Below are positions 40,277 to 48,162 of a stretch of DNA of 53,932 bases, piece by piece. The DNA comes from Actinoplanes siamensis (GTDB lineage Bacteria; Actinomycetota; Actinomycetes; Mycobacteriales; Micromonosporaceae): the NCBI RefSeq assembly GCF_016862395.1, contig NZ_BOMW01000047.1:1-53932 (forward strand), in the 5' to 3' direction. The notes beneath the pieces are model-generated. The model ran no database searches, was not told where the DNA came from, and saw only the letters and a program-made list of their open reading frames with translations. The translations under genes were made by a program, and so were the position numbers. The first letter of the stretch is position 1, and every line of letters starts with the position of its first letter.

Positions 40277-41485
40277 GTGTCGGCACTCGACATCATCGGC
40301 GACGACCTGAAGACCGAGCTTCCCGGCGGTGAGACGGTGCGCTTCACGTACCTCGACTACGCGGCGTCGGCGCCCTGTGTGCGGGCCGCGGCGGAGGCGG
40401 TGGCCGAGCTGCTGCCGCGGTACGGCAGCGTGCACCGGGGGACCGGGGTGCGCTCGCAGACCTCGACCGTGGCGTACGAGTTGGCCCGGGACGTGGTCGC
40501 GGAGTTCGTCGGGGCCCGCCCGGGAGACGAGGTGATCTTCACGCGGAACACCACGGACTCGCTGAATCTGCTGGCCCGCGCGTTGCCCGGGGGTACCCGG
40601 ACGATCCTGTTCGAGGGTGAGCACCACGCGAACCTGCTGCCCTGGCCGGACCCGGTGCGCCTGCCCGCGCCGTCGTCGCCCGAGCAGGCGTTGGCGGCCG
40701 TCAGCGCGGTCATCGACGAAAGGTGCGTGCTCGCGGTGACCGGCGCCAGCAACGTGACAGGCGAGATCTGGCCGGTCCGCGAGCTGGCCGACATCGCGCA
40801 CGCCAGCGGCGCCCGGGTGGTCGTCGACGCCGCCCAGCTCGCCCCGCACCGCCCCGTCGGCCTGGACGACCTGGGCGCCGACTACCTGGCCTTCTCCGGG
40901 CACAAGCTGTACGCCCCGTTCGGCGCCGGCGTACTGGCCGGGCGCGCCGACTGGCTGGACGCGGCCGAGCCGTACCTCTACGGCGGCGGCGCCAGCGCCA
41001 CGGTCGGCGACCGGCCCGGTGACCTCACCTGGGCGGTGGGGCCGGCCCGGCACGAGGGCGGCACCCCCAACCTGCTCGGCGCGGCGGCGATCGCCGCGGT
41101 GTGCGCCGCCCTGCTGGTCGCCGACCGGGACGCCCTGCACCGCCGGGAACAGGATCTCCTGGCCCGACTCCGGGACGGGCTCGACGGCGTACCGGAGCAA
41201 AGCCTTTTCGGTCCGGATCATCCGCGGGTCGGCATCGTCTCCCTCGCCCTCGGCCGGCACGACCCCGCCCGGATCGCCCACCGGCTGGGCCGGGAACACG
41301 GCATCGGCGTCCGGGCCGGCCAGTTCTGCGCGCATCCGCTGGTGCGCCGGCTGCTCGACGCCGATCGGGCGGACGGCTGTACGGCGCCCGGCGCCGGCCT
41401 GCTGCGGGCCAGCTTCGGCCTGGGCAGCACCACCGAGGATATCGACCGCTTCACCGGGGCGCTGGCGGACGTGCTCCGCTCCTGA
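40277..41485 (+). CDS. Class-V PLP aminotransferase, cysteine-desulfurase-like
   Basis: A 402-residue fold-type I PLP enzyme: YLDYAASAP near the start, TRNTTDSLNLLAR, VVDAAQLAPH, the Schiff-base Lys in AFSGHKLYAPFG (about 213), and RAGQFCAHPL with a Cys in the position of the desulfurase loop. It resembles SufS/CsdA and EgtE-type C-S lyases. GTG 40277 has GGAGG 6 nt upstream, after the riboswitch. SAM control indicates a role in sulfur amino acid or sulfur transfer metabolism (inference). Confidence 0.85.
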   Translation: MSALDIIGDDLKTELPGGETVRFTYLDYAASAPCVRAAAEAVAELLPRYGSVHRGTGVRSQTSTVAYELARDVVAEFVGARPGDEVIFTRNTTDSLNLLARALPGGTRTILFEGEHHANLLPWPDPVRLPAPSSPEQALAAVSAVIDERCVLAVTGASNVTGEIWPVRELADIAHASGARVVVDAAQLAPHRPVGLDDLGADYLAFSGHKLYAPFGAGVLAGRADWLDAAEPYLYGGGASATVGDRPGDLTWAVGPARHEGGTPNLLGAAAIAAVCAALLVADRDALHRREQDLLARLRDGLDGVPEQSLFGPDHPRVGIVSLALGRHDPARIAHRLGREHGIGVRAGQFCAHPLVRRLLDADRADGCTAPGAGLLRASFGLGSTTEDIDRFTGALADVLRS

Positions 41486-41560
41486 CCGGTGTGTCACTCC
41501 TGCGGCTCTGTTCACTTGATGGAAACCACAGAGGTGCCCGCGGCCGGTTAGAGTCCCGCC

Positions 41561-43780
41561 ATCCTAGACAACGTTGATCCCTTCATCGGCACCGCGGCGA
41601 CCGACCTGCCTCGCGCACATGGTCTGGCCGCTACCTGGTGGTGGCCCAAGCCGCAGGTGGGCAACACGCACCCCGGCGCGACCTCGCCCCTGGGCATGGT
41701 CTCCGCCTGCGCCTACTCCGGCGCCTATCCGACCGGTTACGGCAGGTACGCGAAGAACACCGAGGGCGTGCCCGAGGAGATGTTCGCGCGCACCGAGGCG
41801 TCCGGCTTCACCCACTTCCAGCAGTCCGGCACCGGCGCGATCCGCAAGTACTACAACTACGTGCGGGTCACCCCGATGGTCCAGCCGCTGGACGACCTCG
41901 GCCAGTCGTGGGCGCTGCACGACGAGCGCGCCGAGCCCGGCTACTACGCCGCGAACCTGGACACCGGGGTGCGCTGCGAGACCACCGTGGGGGAGAAGGT
42001 CGCCGTCCACCGGTACACGTTCCCCGACCACCACAGCGCCCGGGTCGTCATCGACCTGAGCTGCGGCGGCCTGGCGATCGACCTGGGCCGCACGGTCCCG
42101 CTGCGCGCCCAGGTGGAGAGCATGGGCCGCGGCACCGCGCAGGGCACCGTGGTGATGGAGGGCGTGCCGCTCTCGGTCTACCTGGAGGCCGACACTCCGG
42201 GCTGGCGGCAGATGCTGTGGTACGACAGGCGCCTGATCCCCGGCGGCACCCGGCTCGACTTCGACAGCATCCGGCACACCACGTTGCGCCCGTTCGGCCT
42301 GCTGTTCGTGGGCTCGGCCCGCGCCGGGCAGAGCGTCGAGGTGCGGATGGGGTTCTCGCTGCGCGGCTGCGAGCAGGCCAGACGGAATCTGTACCAGGAG
42401 TGCGGCACGGGAGAGCCGGCGTTCGAGACGATCCGGGTCCGTACCCGGCACCGCTGGCGCGACCACATCGACCGGGTCCAGGTCGAGGGCGGCACCCCGG
42501 CCCGGCGTACGGTGCTGGCGACAGCGCTCTACCACTCGCTGATCAAGCCGTGCTTCGCCGACGACGAGAGCCCGTTCTGGCCCACCTCCGGGCCGTACGC
42601 GTTCGACATCTGCACCATGTGGGACATCTACAAGACGCAGCTCCCGCTGCTGCAGGCGATCGTCCCGGACCGCGCCATGGACCTGCTGGAGTCGCTGATC
42701 CGGGTCTGCGAGGAGGAGGGCAACTTCCCGATCGGGTACCGGATGGCCCGCGGCGCCGACCGGTTCTTCCGGCAGGCCTCGGCGCTGGCGCACACCGCGA
42801 TCGCCGACGCCCACGCGCTCGGACGCGGCGGCGTCGACTGGGGCTGGGCGCTCGTGCACATGGTCGACGACCTGCGCCGGATGTACGGCGAGGACTTCTT
42901 CGAGCACGGCCTGGTCCATCCGATCACGCACACCCTGGACCTGGCGTACGCCCACCACGCCACCGCCCAGGTGGCCCGCGCGCTCAACGACCGCCGGCTC
43001 GCCGACGACCTGGAACGCCGCGGCCACCAGTGGGTCAACGCGTTCGACCCGGCCACCGGCCTGCTGCGCGACTCGGAGTTCTACGAGGGCGGTAAGTGGA
43101 ACTACTCGTTCCGGCTGCTGCACGACATGGCTGCCCGGATCGCGCTGTCCGGCGGCGACCGCGGCTTCGTCGACCAGCTGGACCGCTTCTTCGGGTACGG
43201 CGCCGAGCCGGTGGAGCAGCCCGGGGTCCGGCCGCAGCCGGCCGAGATGGCGCTCGGCTACGCCCTGAACCGCTTCGAGGGGCTGAACAACGAGCCGGAC
43301 ATGGAGGCGCCCTGGGCGTACCACTACGCCGGCCGCCCGGACCGCACCGCCGGGATCGTGCACTCCGCGCTCACTTGGCAGTTCGGCACTCGCCCCGGCG
43401 GGCTGCCGGGCAACGACGACTCGGGCGGCCTGAGCGCGTGGTACGTCTGGGCGTCGCTGGGCCTGTTCCCGGTCGCCGGCCAGAACCTGTTCCTGGTCAA
43501 CGCCCCGGCGTTCGCGAGAGCCGCGCTGCGGGTCGGTGACGAGGAGTTCGTCATCGAGACCAGCGGACATCGAGAAACGCCGATCAGTATGGACGGTCTC
43601 GACCAGGAACCACCGGCCCAGTACGTCCAGGCCGCCACGCTCAACGGCAAACCGCTGCACGCGGCGTACCTGTCCGCCACCGACGTGCACCGCGGGGGCC
43701 GGCTGCACCTCGAACTCGGCCCCCGGGCATCGACGTGGGGACACGAGAACCGCCCACCGTCGCACTCCTTCACAACCTAA
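41561..43780 (+). CDS. GH92 alpha-mannosidase-like protein, probable non-canonical start
   Basis: A GH92 family glycosidase of about 739 residues. The conserved N-terminus VDPFIGT (nt about 41573) and GNTHPGA are followed by the core, including GNDDSGGLSAWYVWASLGLFP. GH92 enzymes are Ca-dependent exo-alpha-mannosidases. The first canonical start in frame, GTG 41657, would remove VDPFIGT. Upstream of it the frame is open to a TAG at 41549 without ATG/GTG/TTG. ATC 41561 lies exactly 6 nt after TAGAGT, the same spacing as several leaderless starts here. I therefore start it at ATC. No signal peptide is seen; a glycosyltransferase follows. Confidence 0.85.
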   Translation: MLDNVDPFIGTAATDLPRAHGLAATWWWPKPQVGNTHPGATSPLGMVSACAYSGAYPTGYGRYAKNTEGVPEEMFARTEASGFTHFQQSGTGAIRKYYNYVRVTPMVQPLDDLGQSWALHDERAEPGYYAANLDTGVRCETTVGEKVAVHRYTFPDHHSARVVIDLSCGGLAIDLGRTVPLRAQVESMGRGTAQGTVVMEGVPLSVYLEADTPGWRQMLWYDRRLIPGGTRLDFDSIRHTTLRPFGLLFVGSARAGQSVEVRMGFSLRGCEQARRNLYQECGTGEPAFETIRVRTRHRWRDHIDRVQVEGGTPARRTVLATALYHSLIKPCFADDESPFWPTSGPYAFDICTMWDIYKTQLPLLQAIVPDRAMDLLESLIRVCEEEGNFPIGYRMARGADRFFRQASALAHTAIADAHALGRGGVDWGWALVHMVDDLRRMYGEDFFEHGLVHPITHTLDLAYAHHATAQVARALNDRRLADDLERRGHQWVNAFDPATGLLRDSEFYEGGKWNYSFRLLHDMAARIALSGGDRGFVDQLDRFFGYGAEPVEQPGVRPQPAEMALGYALNRFEGLNNEPDMEAPWAYHYAGRPDRTAGIVHSALTWQFGTRPGGLPGNDDSGGLSAWYVWASLGLFPVAGQNLFLVNAPAFARAALRVGDEEFVIETSGHRETPISMDGLDQEPPAQYVQAATLNGKPLHAAYLSATDVHRGGRLHLELGPRASTWGHENRPPSHSFTT

Positions 43781-43789
43781 GGAATGACC

Positions 43790-45040
43790 ATGAGCCGTCC
43801 TACGCGGAGACTCGTGATCGCGGTCCGCGCCGACCCGGTGATCTGCGGACACTCGGGTGAAGCACGCAACCTCGCCGAAGTGGCCCTGACCCGGGGTTTC
43901 GACGACGTACGCCTGCTCACCTGGCCGATCCCCACGCTGCAGGCGGCCGGCCTGCCGCTCAAGCCGCTCGACCGGCTGCTGCCGTACAGCGACGGCATCA
44001 CCGTCGAACGCCCCGAGGCGGTCGGCGACTACCGCGTCCCGGACGGCCGCCACCTGGCCGGTCTCACCGGCCGGCTGGTCGAGCTGATCAGCGACGGCGT
44101 GCCCACGGTCTGCCTGTCGATGTACCTGGTACCGCACACCCAGGTGATCAACGACGCGGTCACCGCGGCCCGGGCCGCCGGCTTCGACCCGCAGGTGCGC
44201 ACCATCGCCAAGGCGGTCGGCTCGGACGTCACCAACGTGATCCGCTCCTGCCTGCGCGAGGGCCGCTTCGGCGCCGCCACCGTGCTGATGACCACGTTCC
44301 TGGCCAGCGACGAGGTGGTGGCCGTCTCGGAATACACCAAGGACGAGATCGTCGCCTCGGCCGAGGAGGTCGACGCGCACTGCGGCACCACGTTCGCTCG
44401 GCAGTGCCGCGAACGCGTCACGGTCAGCTACCTGCCGATCGACTCGTCCGCGTTCCTCGGCCTGGACGACGAGGCGATCGGCCAAGCGCTCGCCAAGCGG
44501 GGCCTGGAGCGCGGAAAATACCTGCTCTTCCTGTCCCGGGTGGCCCGCGCCAAGGGCATTTACGACCTGGTCATCGCGTACGGCCAGATGCGCGCCCGGG
44601 ACCGGGTGCCGCTCGTCGTCGCCGGCACCGGACCGGCCCTGGAACACGTCCGCGCGATGGCCGAGGAGGACGACCGGATCATCTTCCTCAACGACGTGGA
44701 CGACGACGAGAAGCCGCTGCTGATGGCGGGGTGCGCGGCGTACGCCCTGCCGACCAGGCCGGAGCCGGACTTCGTGGAGACCTTCGGCATCGCGCTCGCC
44801 GAGAAGATGCTGGCCGGCGGCGGCCCGATCGTCACGACGCTGACCGGCGGCACCGGCGAGGCGGTCGGCGACACCGCTGTCATCGTTGCGGCGGGGGACG
44901 TCAACGCACTCGCGGACGCGCTGGACCGGGTCGTGCTGGACATGCCGGAGCCGGAGAAGCGGGCGATGGAGGCCCGGGCCCGCGACCATGCGATGTCCTT
45001 CGACCGCGTCGCCGTCTTCGACTCGCTGTTCCCCGCCTGA
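43790..45040 (+). CDS. GT4-family glycosyltransferase
   Basis: A 416-residue GT-B fold glycosyltransferase. The acceptor half is N-terminal (GHSGEARNLAEVAL). The donor half has LLFLSRVARAKGIYDLV and the E-x7-E motif region PDFVETFGIALAEKMLAG, followed by GGTGEAVGD. Substrate unknown; trehalose-phosphorylase-like or sucrose-synthase-like GT4 proteins look similar. I chose ATG 43790 because AAGGA is 6 nt upstream; ATG 43784 is too close to it. It follows the GH92 gene by 9 nt, so they form an operon. Confidence 0.82.
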   Translation: MSRPTRRLVIAVRADPVICGHSGEARNLAEVALTRGFDDVRLLTWPIPTLQAAGLPLKPLDRLLPYSDGITVERPEAVGDYRVPDGRHLAGLTGRLVELISDGVPTVCLSMYLVPHTQVINDAVTAARAAGFDPQVRTIAKAVGSDVTNVIRSCLREGRFGAATVLMTTFLASDEVVAVSEYTKDEIVASAEEVDAHCGTTFARQCRERVTVSYLPIDSSAFLGLDDEAIGQALAKRGLERGKYLLFLSRVARAKGIYDLVIAYGQMRARDRVPLVVAGTGPALEHVRAMAEEDDRIIFLNDVDDDEKPLLMAGCAAYALPTRPEPDFVETFGIALAEKMLAGGGPIVTTLTGGTGEAVGDTAVIVAAGDVNALADALDRVVLDMPEPEKRAMEARARDHAMSFDRVAVFDSLFPA

Positions 45041-45054
45041 CGCCTCGGTCGCGC

Positions 45055-45082
45055 GAGGAGGCGGCCGCCGGGCCGCCTCCTC
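45055..45082. terminator. Bidirectional terminator hairpin
   Basis: GAGGAGGCGGCC and GGCCGCCTCCTC are perfect 12-bp arms around a GCCG loop, between the converging glycosyltransferase and SRPBCC genes. Confidence 0.9.
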
Positions 45083-45086
45083 GTCC

Positions 45087-45560
45087 TCAGAGCGCGCCCC
45101 TTGCGAGCAGGCCGTCCAGCTTGGTGTAGCCCTCGTCGACGCCGGTCTGCATGCCGCCGCGCAGCCAGGCGTCCCGGCCCTCGAAGCTGTCCACCAGGGA
45201 CTGGATGTGCAGCCGGGTGCGGCCGCCGCCCAGCTCCTCGAAGGTCATCGTCTCCAGGGCGACCCCGTCCGGGGCGCCCTCGAACGTGAACGTCTGCACG
45301 ATCCGGTCCGGCCGCACCTCGTGGAAGCAGCCCCGGAACCTGTACTCCTCGTCGCCGCGGACCGCGGCGTACCGCCAGGAGCCGCCGTCGCGGGCGTCCC
45401 AGTGGTCGATGCGGACGCTTGTCGAGTCCGGTCCGCACCACTGCTGGAACAGCTCGGGGTCGGTGTGTGCCCGGAACAGTTGCTCGGCCGTACCCTCGAA
45501 GTCCCGGGTGGTCCGGATGATCGGCAGTTCCTTGTCCGCCTCGATCTTGGCCTCGGTCAT
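45087..45560 (-). CDS. SRPBCC / AHSA1-like domain protein
   Basis: A 157-residue START-like protein of the activator-of-Hsp90-homologue type: TRDFEGTAEQLFRAHTDPELFQQW at the start, GGSWRYAAV, and RTRLHIQSLVDSFEGRDAWL near the end. It folds as a hydrophobic pocket and usually pairs with an ArsR regulator, as here (4-nt overlap). Ligand unknown. Confidence 0.9.
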   Translation of the reverse strand: MTEAKIEADKELPIIRTTRDFEGTAEQLFRAHTDPELFQQWCGPDSTSVRIDHWDARDGGSWRYAAVRGDEEYRFRGCFHEVRPDRIVQTFTFEGAPDGVALETMTFEELGGGRTRLHIQSLVDSFEGRDAWLRGGMQTGVDEGYTKLDGLLARGAL

Positions 45561-45898
45561 CTCTCCCCGCCTTTCTCCTCGTTCATGGTCCGGAGCACCG
45601 CGTCCAGGCGCTGGTAGCGCGCCTCGGCGCGGCGCCGGTACTGCTCGATCCAGCCACCGACCTCGTCGAACACGTCCCGCTCCAGCCGCACGACCCGCGG
45701 CTGCGGGCCCGGCGGCCGAGTCACCAGCCCGGCCTCCTCCAGCACCTTGAGGTGCTTGTAGACCGCCTGCAGCGACATCCGGTACGGCTCGGCGAGCTGG
45801 TTCACCGTCGCGTCCCCGTCGGCCAGCCGCGCCACCATGTCGCGCCGCGTCGGGTCGGCCAGGGCCGCGAACACCCGTGACAGCTCGTCCGCCGGCAT
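45557..45898 (-). CDS. ArsR-family regulator paired with SRPBCC protein
   Basis: A 113-residue winged-helix repressor: ALADPTRRDMVARLADG, recognition helix SLQAVYKHLKVLEEAGLV, then a basic C-terminal helix. It has no cysteine, so it is not a metal sensor. It belongs to the ArsR group linked to SRPBCC genes. Two TCAAC-N6-GTTGA palindromes upstream are likely its operators. Confidence 0.9.
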   Translation of the reverse strand: MPADELSRVFAALADPTRRDMVARLADGDATVNQLAEPYRMSLQAVYKHLKVLEEAGLVTRPPGPQPRVVRLERDVFDEVGGWIEQYRRRAEARYQRLDAVLRTMNEEKGGER

Positions 45899-45909
45899 CC
45901 CGTTCCTCG

Positions 45910-45976
45910 TTTCAACTCATCGGTTGAAAGAGACGCTAGACCGGACCCTGTGGCACTGTCAACCAAAACGTTGAAA
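45910..45976. promoter_or_regulatory. Twin operators of the ArsR/SRPBCC operon
   Basis: TTTCAAC-TCATCG-GTTGAAA (45910-45929, perfect 7-bp arms) and TCAAC-CAAAAC-GTTGA (45959-45974, flanked by AA) share the same half-site and the same 6-nt spacer. They lie 11 and 60 nt upstream of the regulator start. Confidence 0.75.
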
Positions 45977-46141
45977 GGGCAGCTCAAGGCGACGCCGCGG
46001 AATACCTGGAGCTGCTGCGTGTGGTGGGTGAGGAATTCTCAACCATCGATCGGCGGGGTGGCTGTGCGGGCCCGTCGGGGCAACGTTCGCCGGGTGACGA
46101 TCCCTCGCCGTACCCGCATCGGAGCGACGGCCGCGGCGGCC

Positions 46142-46270
46142 GGCGGTCCCGCCCAGGCAGGTGTCGGACACGGGAACGGCCAGCTCACCGTCCCGCTCGG
46201 CACCCGCGCCACGATCGACACCGCGGCGGCGACCCTGACCGTGGAGGCCGGCGTGCGGGCCGTCCACTGA
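46142..46270 (+). pseudogene. Possible C-terminal remnant of an LD-carboxypeptidase (S66)
   Basis: About 42 residues resemble the C-terminal strand pair of S66 LD-carboxypeptidases (VGHGNGQLTVPLGTRATID, then TLTVEAGVRAV), ending 28 nt before the second riboswitch. The upstream frame has no matching core. It may be a remnant of a resident gene; resemblance is by eye only. Confidence 0.35.
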
Positions 46271-46297
46271 GCACCGCGGCTGTTAGGGTTGCGGCCA

Positions 46298-46405
46298 GGT
46301 CATGAGCGCCAGCGCGAAGCCCCGGCTTGCTGGCCGGCAACCCTCCAGTTCGCGGGTGGGGTGCCCCGGGTGATGACCCGACCCGGCGCACGGTGTGCCG
46401 GGTAA
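46298..46405 (+). promoter_or_regulatory. SAM-IV-type riboswitch upstream of a GNAT gene
   Basis: Same core as 40128-40250: AGGTCATGAGCG, GCCCCGGCT...CCGGCAACCC, GGGGTGCCCCGGGTGATGACC. P1 pairs 46299-46302 with 46375-46378, and a downstream hairpin (CCCGGC...GCCGGG) follows. The -10-like TAGGGT (46285-46290) is again 7 nt before it. The GAAAGGGG ribosome site of the next gene lies just after, so control is probably by sequestering translation start or by termination. Confidence 0.9.
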
Positions 46406-46425
46406 GCCGCGAAAGGGGCCACCTC

Positions 46426-47046
46426 GTGCTGCTCAACGAACTCGACGCGCCGGTGCTGGACGGCCACCTCGTCCGCCTGGAGCCCTTGGCTGCCGGGCAT
46501 GCGCCGGATCTCGCGGTGGCGGCCGGGGAGGACCGCGCGACATATCGGTACACCTGGGTGCCGGCGGCCGGTGAGATCGGGCGCTACATCGACGAACAGT
46601 TGGGGCGGGCCGCGGCGGGAGTGCTCCGGCCGTACGCCCAAATCTCGAAGAAGTCGGGCAAAGCCGTCGGCGTCACCGCTTTCTGGGATCCGCGGCACTG
46701 GCCGGAGCGTGACGAGCTGTGCGCGGTGGAGGTGGGTTTCACCTGGCTCGGCCGGAGCGCGCAGGGCACCGGGGTCAATACCGAAGCGAAGTACCTGCTG
46801 TTCCGGCACGCTTTCGAGCGGTGGAACGCGGTTCGTGTGGACCTGAAGACGGATGCTCGCAACGAACGTTCGCGGGCGGCGATCGAGCGGGTCGGCGCGC
46901 GCTTCGAGGGCGTCCTTCGGTGCTGGTCACGATCGTGGGCGCCGGGCGAGCAGGGGCGGTTGCGGGACTCGGCGATGTATTCGATCATCGCTTCGGAGTG
47001 GCCGCACTGCCGGGCGCGTCTGGAGGCTCGGCTCGCCCGGCTCTGA
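46426..47046 (+). CDS. GNAT acetyltransferase (RimJ/RimL-like) under a SAM riboswitch
   Basis: A 206-residue GNAT protein of the RimJ/RimL-like group: LDGHLVRLEPLAAGHAPDL at the start, EVGFTWLGRSAQGTGVNTEAK acetyl-CoA region, and NERSRAAIERVGARFEG near the end. GTG 46426 follows GAAAGGGG by 7 nt. Control by a SAM-sensing riboswitch suggests a substrate in methionine or sulfur metabolism, or detoxification of a methionine-like compound (inference); the family itself gives no substrate. Confidence 0.85.
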   Translation: MLLNELDAPVLDGHLVRLEPLAAGHAPDLAVAAGEDRATYRYTWVPAAGEIGRYIDEQLGRAAAGVLRPYAQISKKSGKAVGVTAFWDPRHWPERDELCAVEVGFTWLGRSAQGTGVNTEAKYLLFRHAFERWNAVRVDLKTDARNERSRAAIERVGARFEGVLRCWSRSWAPGEQGRLRDSAMYSIIASEWPHCRARLEARLARL

Positions 47047-47186
47047 CGTTCGAGGGACCTCCCGGTGCCAGCTGGGAGCGTGCGCGGCTCGGGCCGAGGG
47101 AGACCGGAACAATGCCACCCGCTCGCCTGCCGGGGATCGGGCCGGCTCGTAGTCCATCGACGACTTGAGCGACATAGGGTTGCGGT

Positions 47187-48068
47187 ATGCGTATCTCCAT
47201 CTGGCCGGGTGCGGGTCAGCCCTGGTCCGACATTCTCGAGGTAAGCCGTCACGCGGAGGAGACCGGCTGGGACGGTGTCTGGATCGCCGACCACTTCATG
47301 CCGAACGCCGACTCCGGCCGCGACCCGGAACACCCCACCCTGGAGGCGGGCTCGCTGGTCGCCGGGCTGGCCGCGGCGGTTCCCCGGGTGCGGATCGGCA
47401 CCCTGGTCTACGGCAACACCTACCGGCACCCGGCCGTCCTGGCGAACATGGCCGCCACCACCGACCACATCAGCGGCGGCCGCTTCACGCTCGGCGTCGG
47501 CGCCGGCTGGCAGGTCAACGAGCACCAGCAGTACGGGATCGAGCTGCCCCCGACCAAGGCGCTGCTGGACCGCTTCGTCGAGGCGTTGCAGGTGCTGCAC
47601 GGGCTGCTCCGCACGCCCCGGACCACCTTCGACGGCCGGTACTACGAGCTCACCGACGCGATCTGCGAGCCGAAGCCGGTGCAGGACCGGCTGCCCATCA
47701 TGATCGGCGCCAAGGGCGAGAAGCGGATGCTCGGCGTCGTCGCCGAGTACGCCGACCAGTGGAACACCTGGGGTTTGCCGGAGACGATCGCGCACAAGTC
47801 GGCGGTGCTCGACCGGTTCTGCGCCGAACGCGGCCGCGACCCGAAGTCGATCGCCCGCACCGCGCAGGCGCTCACCGTGGTGAACGGGCCGCTGCCGGAG
47901 GGTCTGGCGCTGCCGGCGATCGGCGGCAGCCCGGAGAGGCTGGCCGACGCGATCGCGGAGTACCGCGTGGCCGGCCTGGACGAGCTGATCGTCCCGGACG
48001 GTTTCCTCGGCACGGGCGCCGAGAAGCTCAAGGCGATGGACACGGTCCTGAGCCTGGTACGCGGATAG
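47187..48068 (+). CDS. LLM-class F420-dependent oxidoreductase
   Basis: A 293-residue luciferase-like TIM-barrel protein: WDGVWIADHFMPNAD, RVRIGTLVYGNTYRHPAVLANMAATTDHISGGR pattern (here noted by its ends: RIGTLVYGN and DHISGGRF), GVGAGWQVNEH, and MIGAKGEKRML. Such actinobacterial proteins use coenzyme F420 to reduce or oxidise unknown substrates. ATG 47187 fits a leaderless start (TAGGGT, 6 nt, ATG). Confidence 0.92.
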   Translation: MRISIWPGAGQPWSDILEVSRHAEETGWDGVWIADHFMPNADSGRDPEHPTLEAGSLVAGLAAAVPRVRIGTLVYGNTYRHPAVLANMAATTDHISGGRFTLGVGAGWQVNEHQQYGIELPPTKALLDRFVEALQVLHGLLRTPRTTFDGRYYELTDAICEPKPVQDRLPIMIGAKGEKRMLGVVAEYADQWNTWGLPETIAHKSAVLDRFCAERGRDPKSIARTAQALTVVNGPLPEGLALPAIGGSPERLADAIAEYRVAGLDELIVPDGFLGTGAEKLKAMDTVLSLVRG

Positions 48069-48083
48069 CAACCAGCGGACCCC

Positions 48084-48149
48084 TCACGTCGCCTGGGCGA
48101 TCGCCGACATGGCATGGCGACCCGCGCGGTGCGGGCTCAGGCGACGTGA
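48084..48149 (+). promoter_or_regulatory. Long inverted repeat in the PilZ leader
   Basis: TCACGTCGCCTG (48084-48095) and CAGGCGACGTGA (48138-48149) are perfect 12-bp arms 42 nt apart. The loop contains the palindrome GGCGATCGCC (48096-48105). It lies between the oxidoreductase stop and the PilZ start 14 nt downstream; it may be a structured leader, an operator or a terminator. Confidence 0.7.
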
Positions 48150-48162
48150 AAGGCCCACTGTG

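Noticed and set aside
41564..44989. Long minus-strand frame opposite the GH92 and GT4 genes
   Set aside because: The plus-strand genes carry clear family motifs over the same bases; the minus frame has shadow composition.
45950..46270. Whole 106-codon plus frame as a gene
   Set aside because: The first part overlaps the twin operators and has odd composition; only the last 42 residues show any likeness, listed as a possible remnant.
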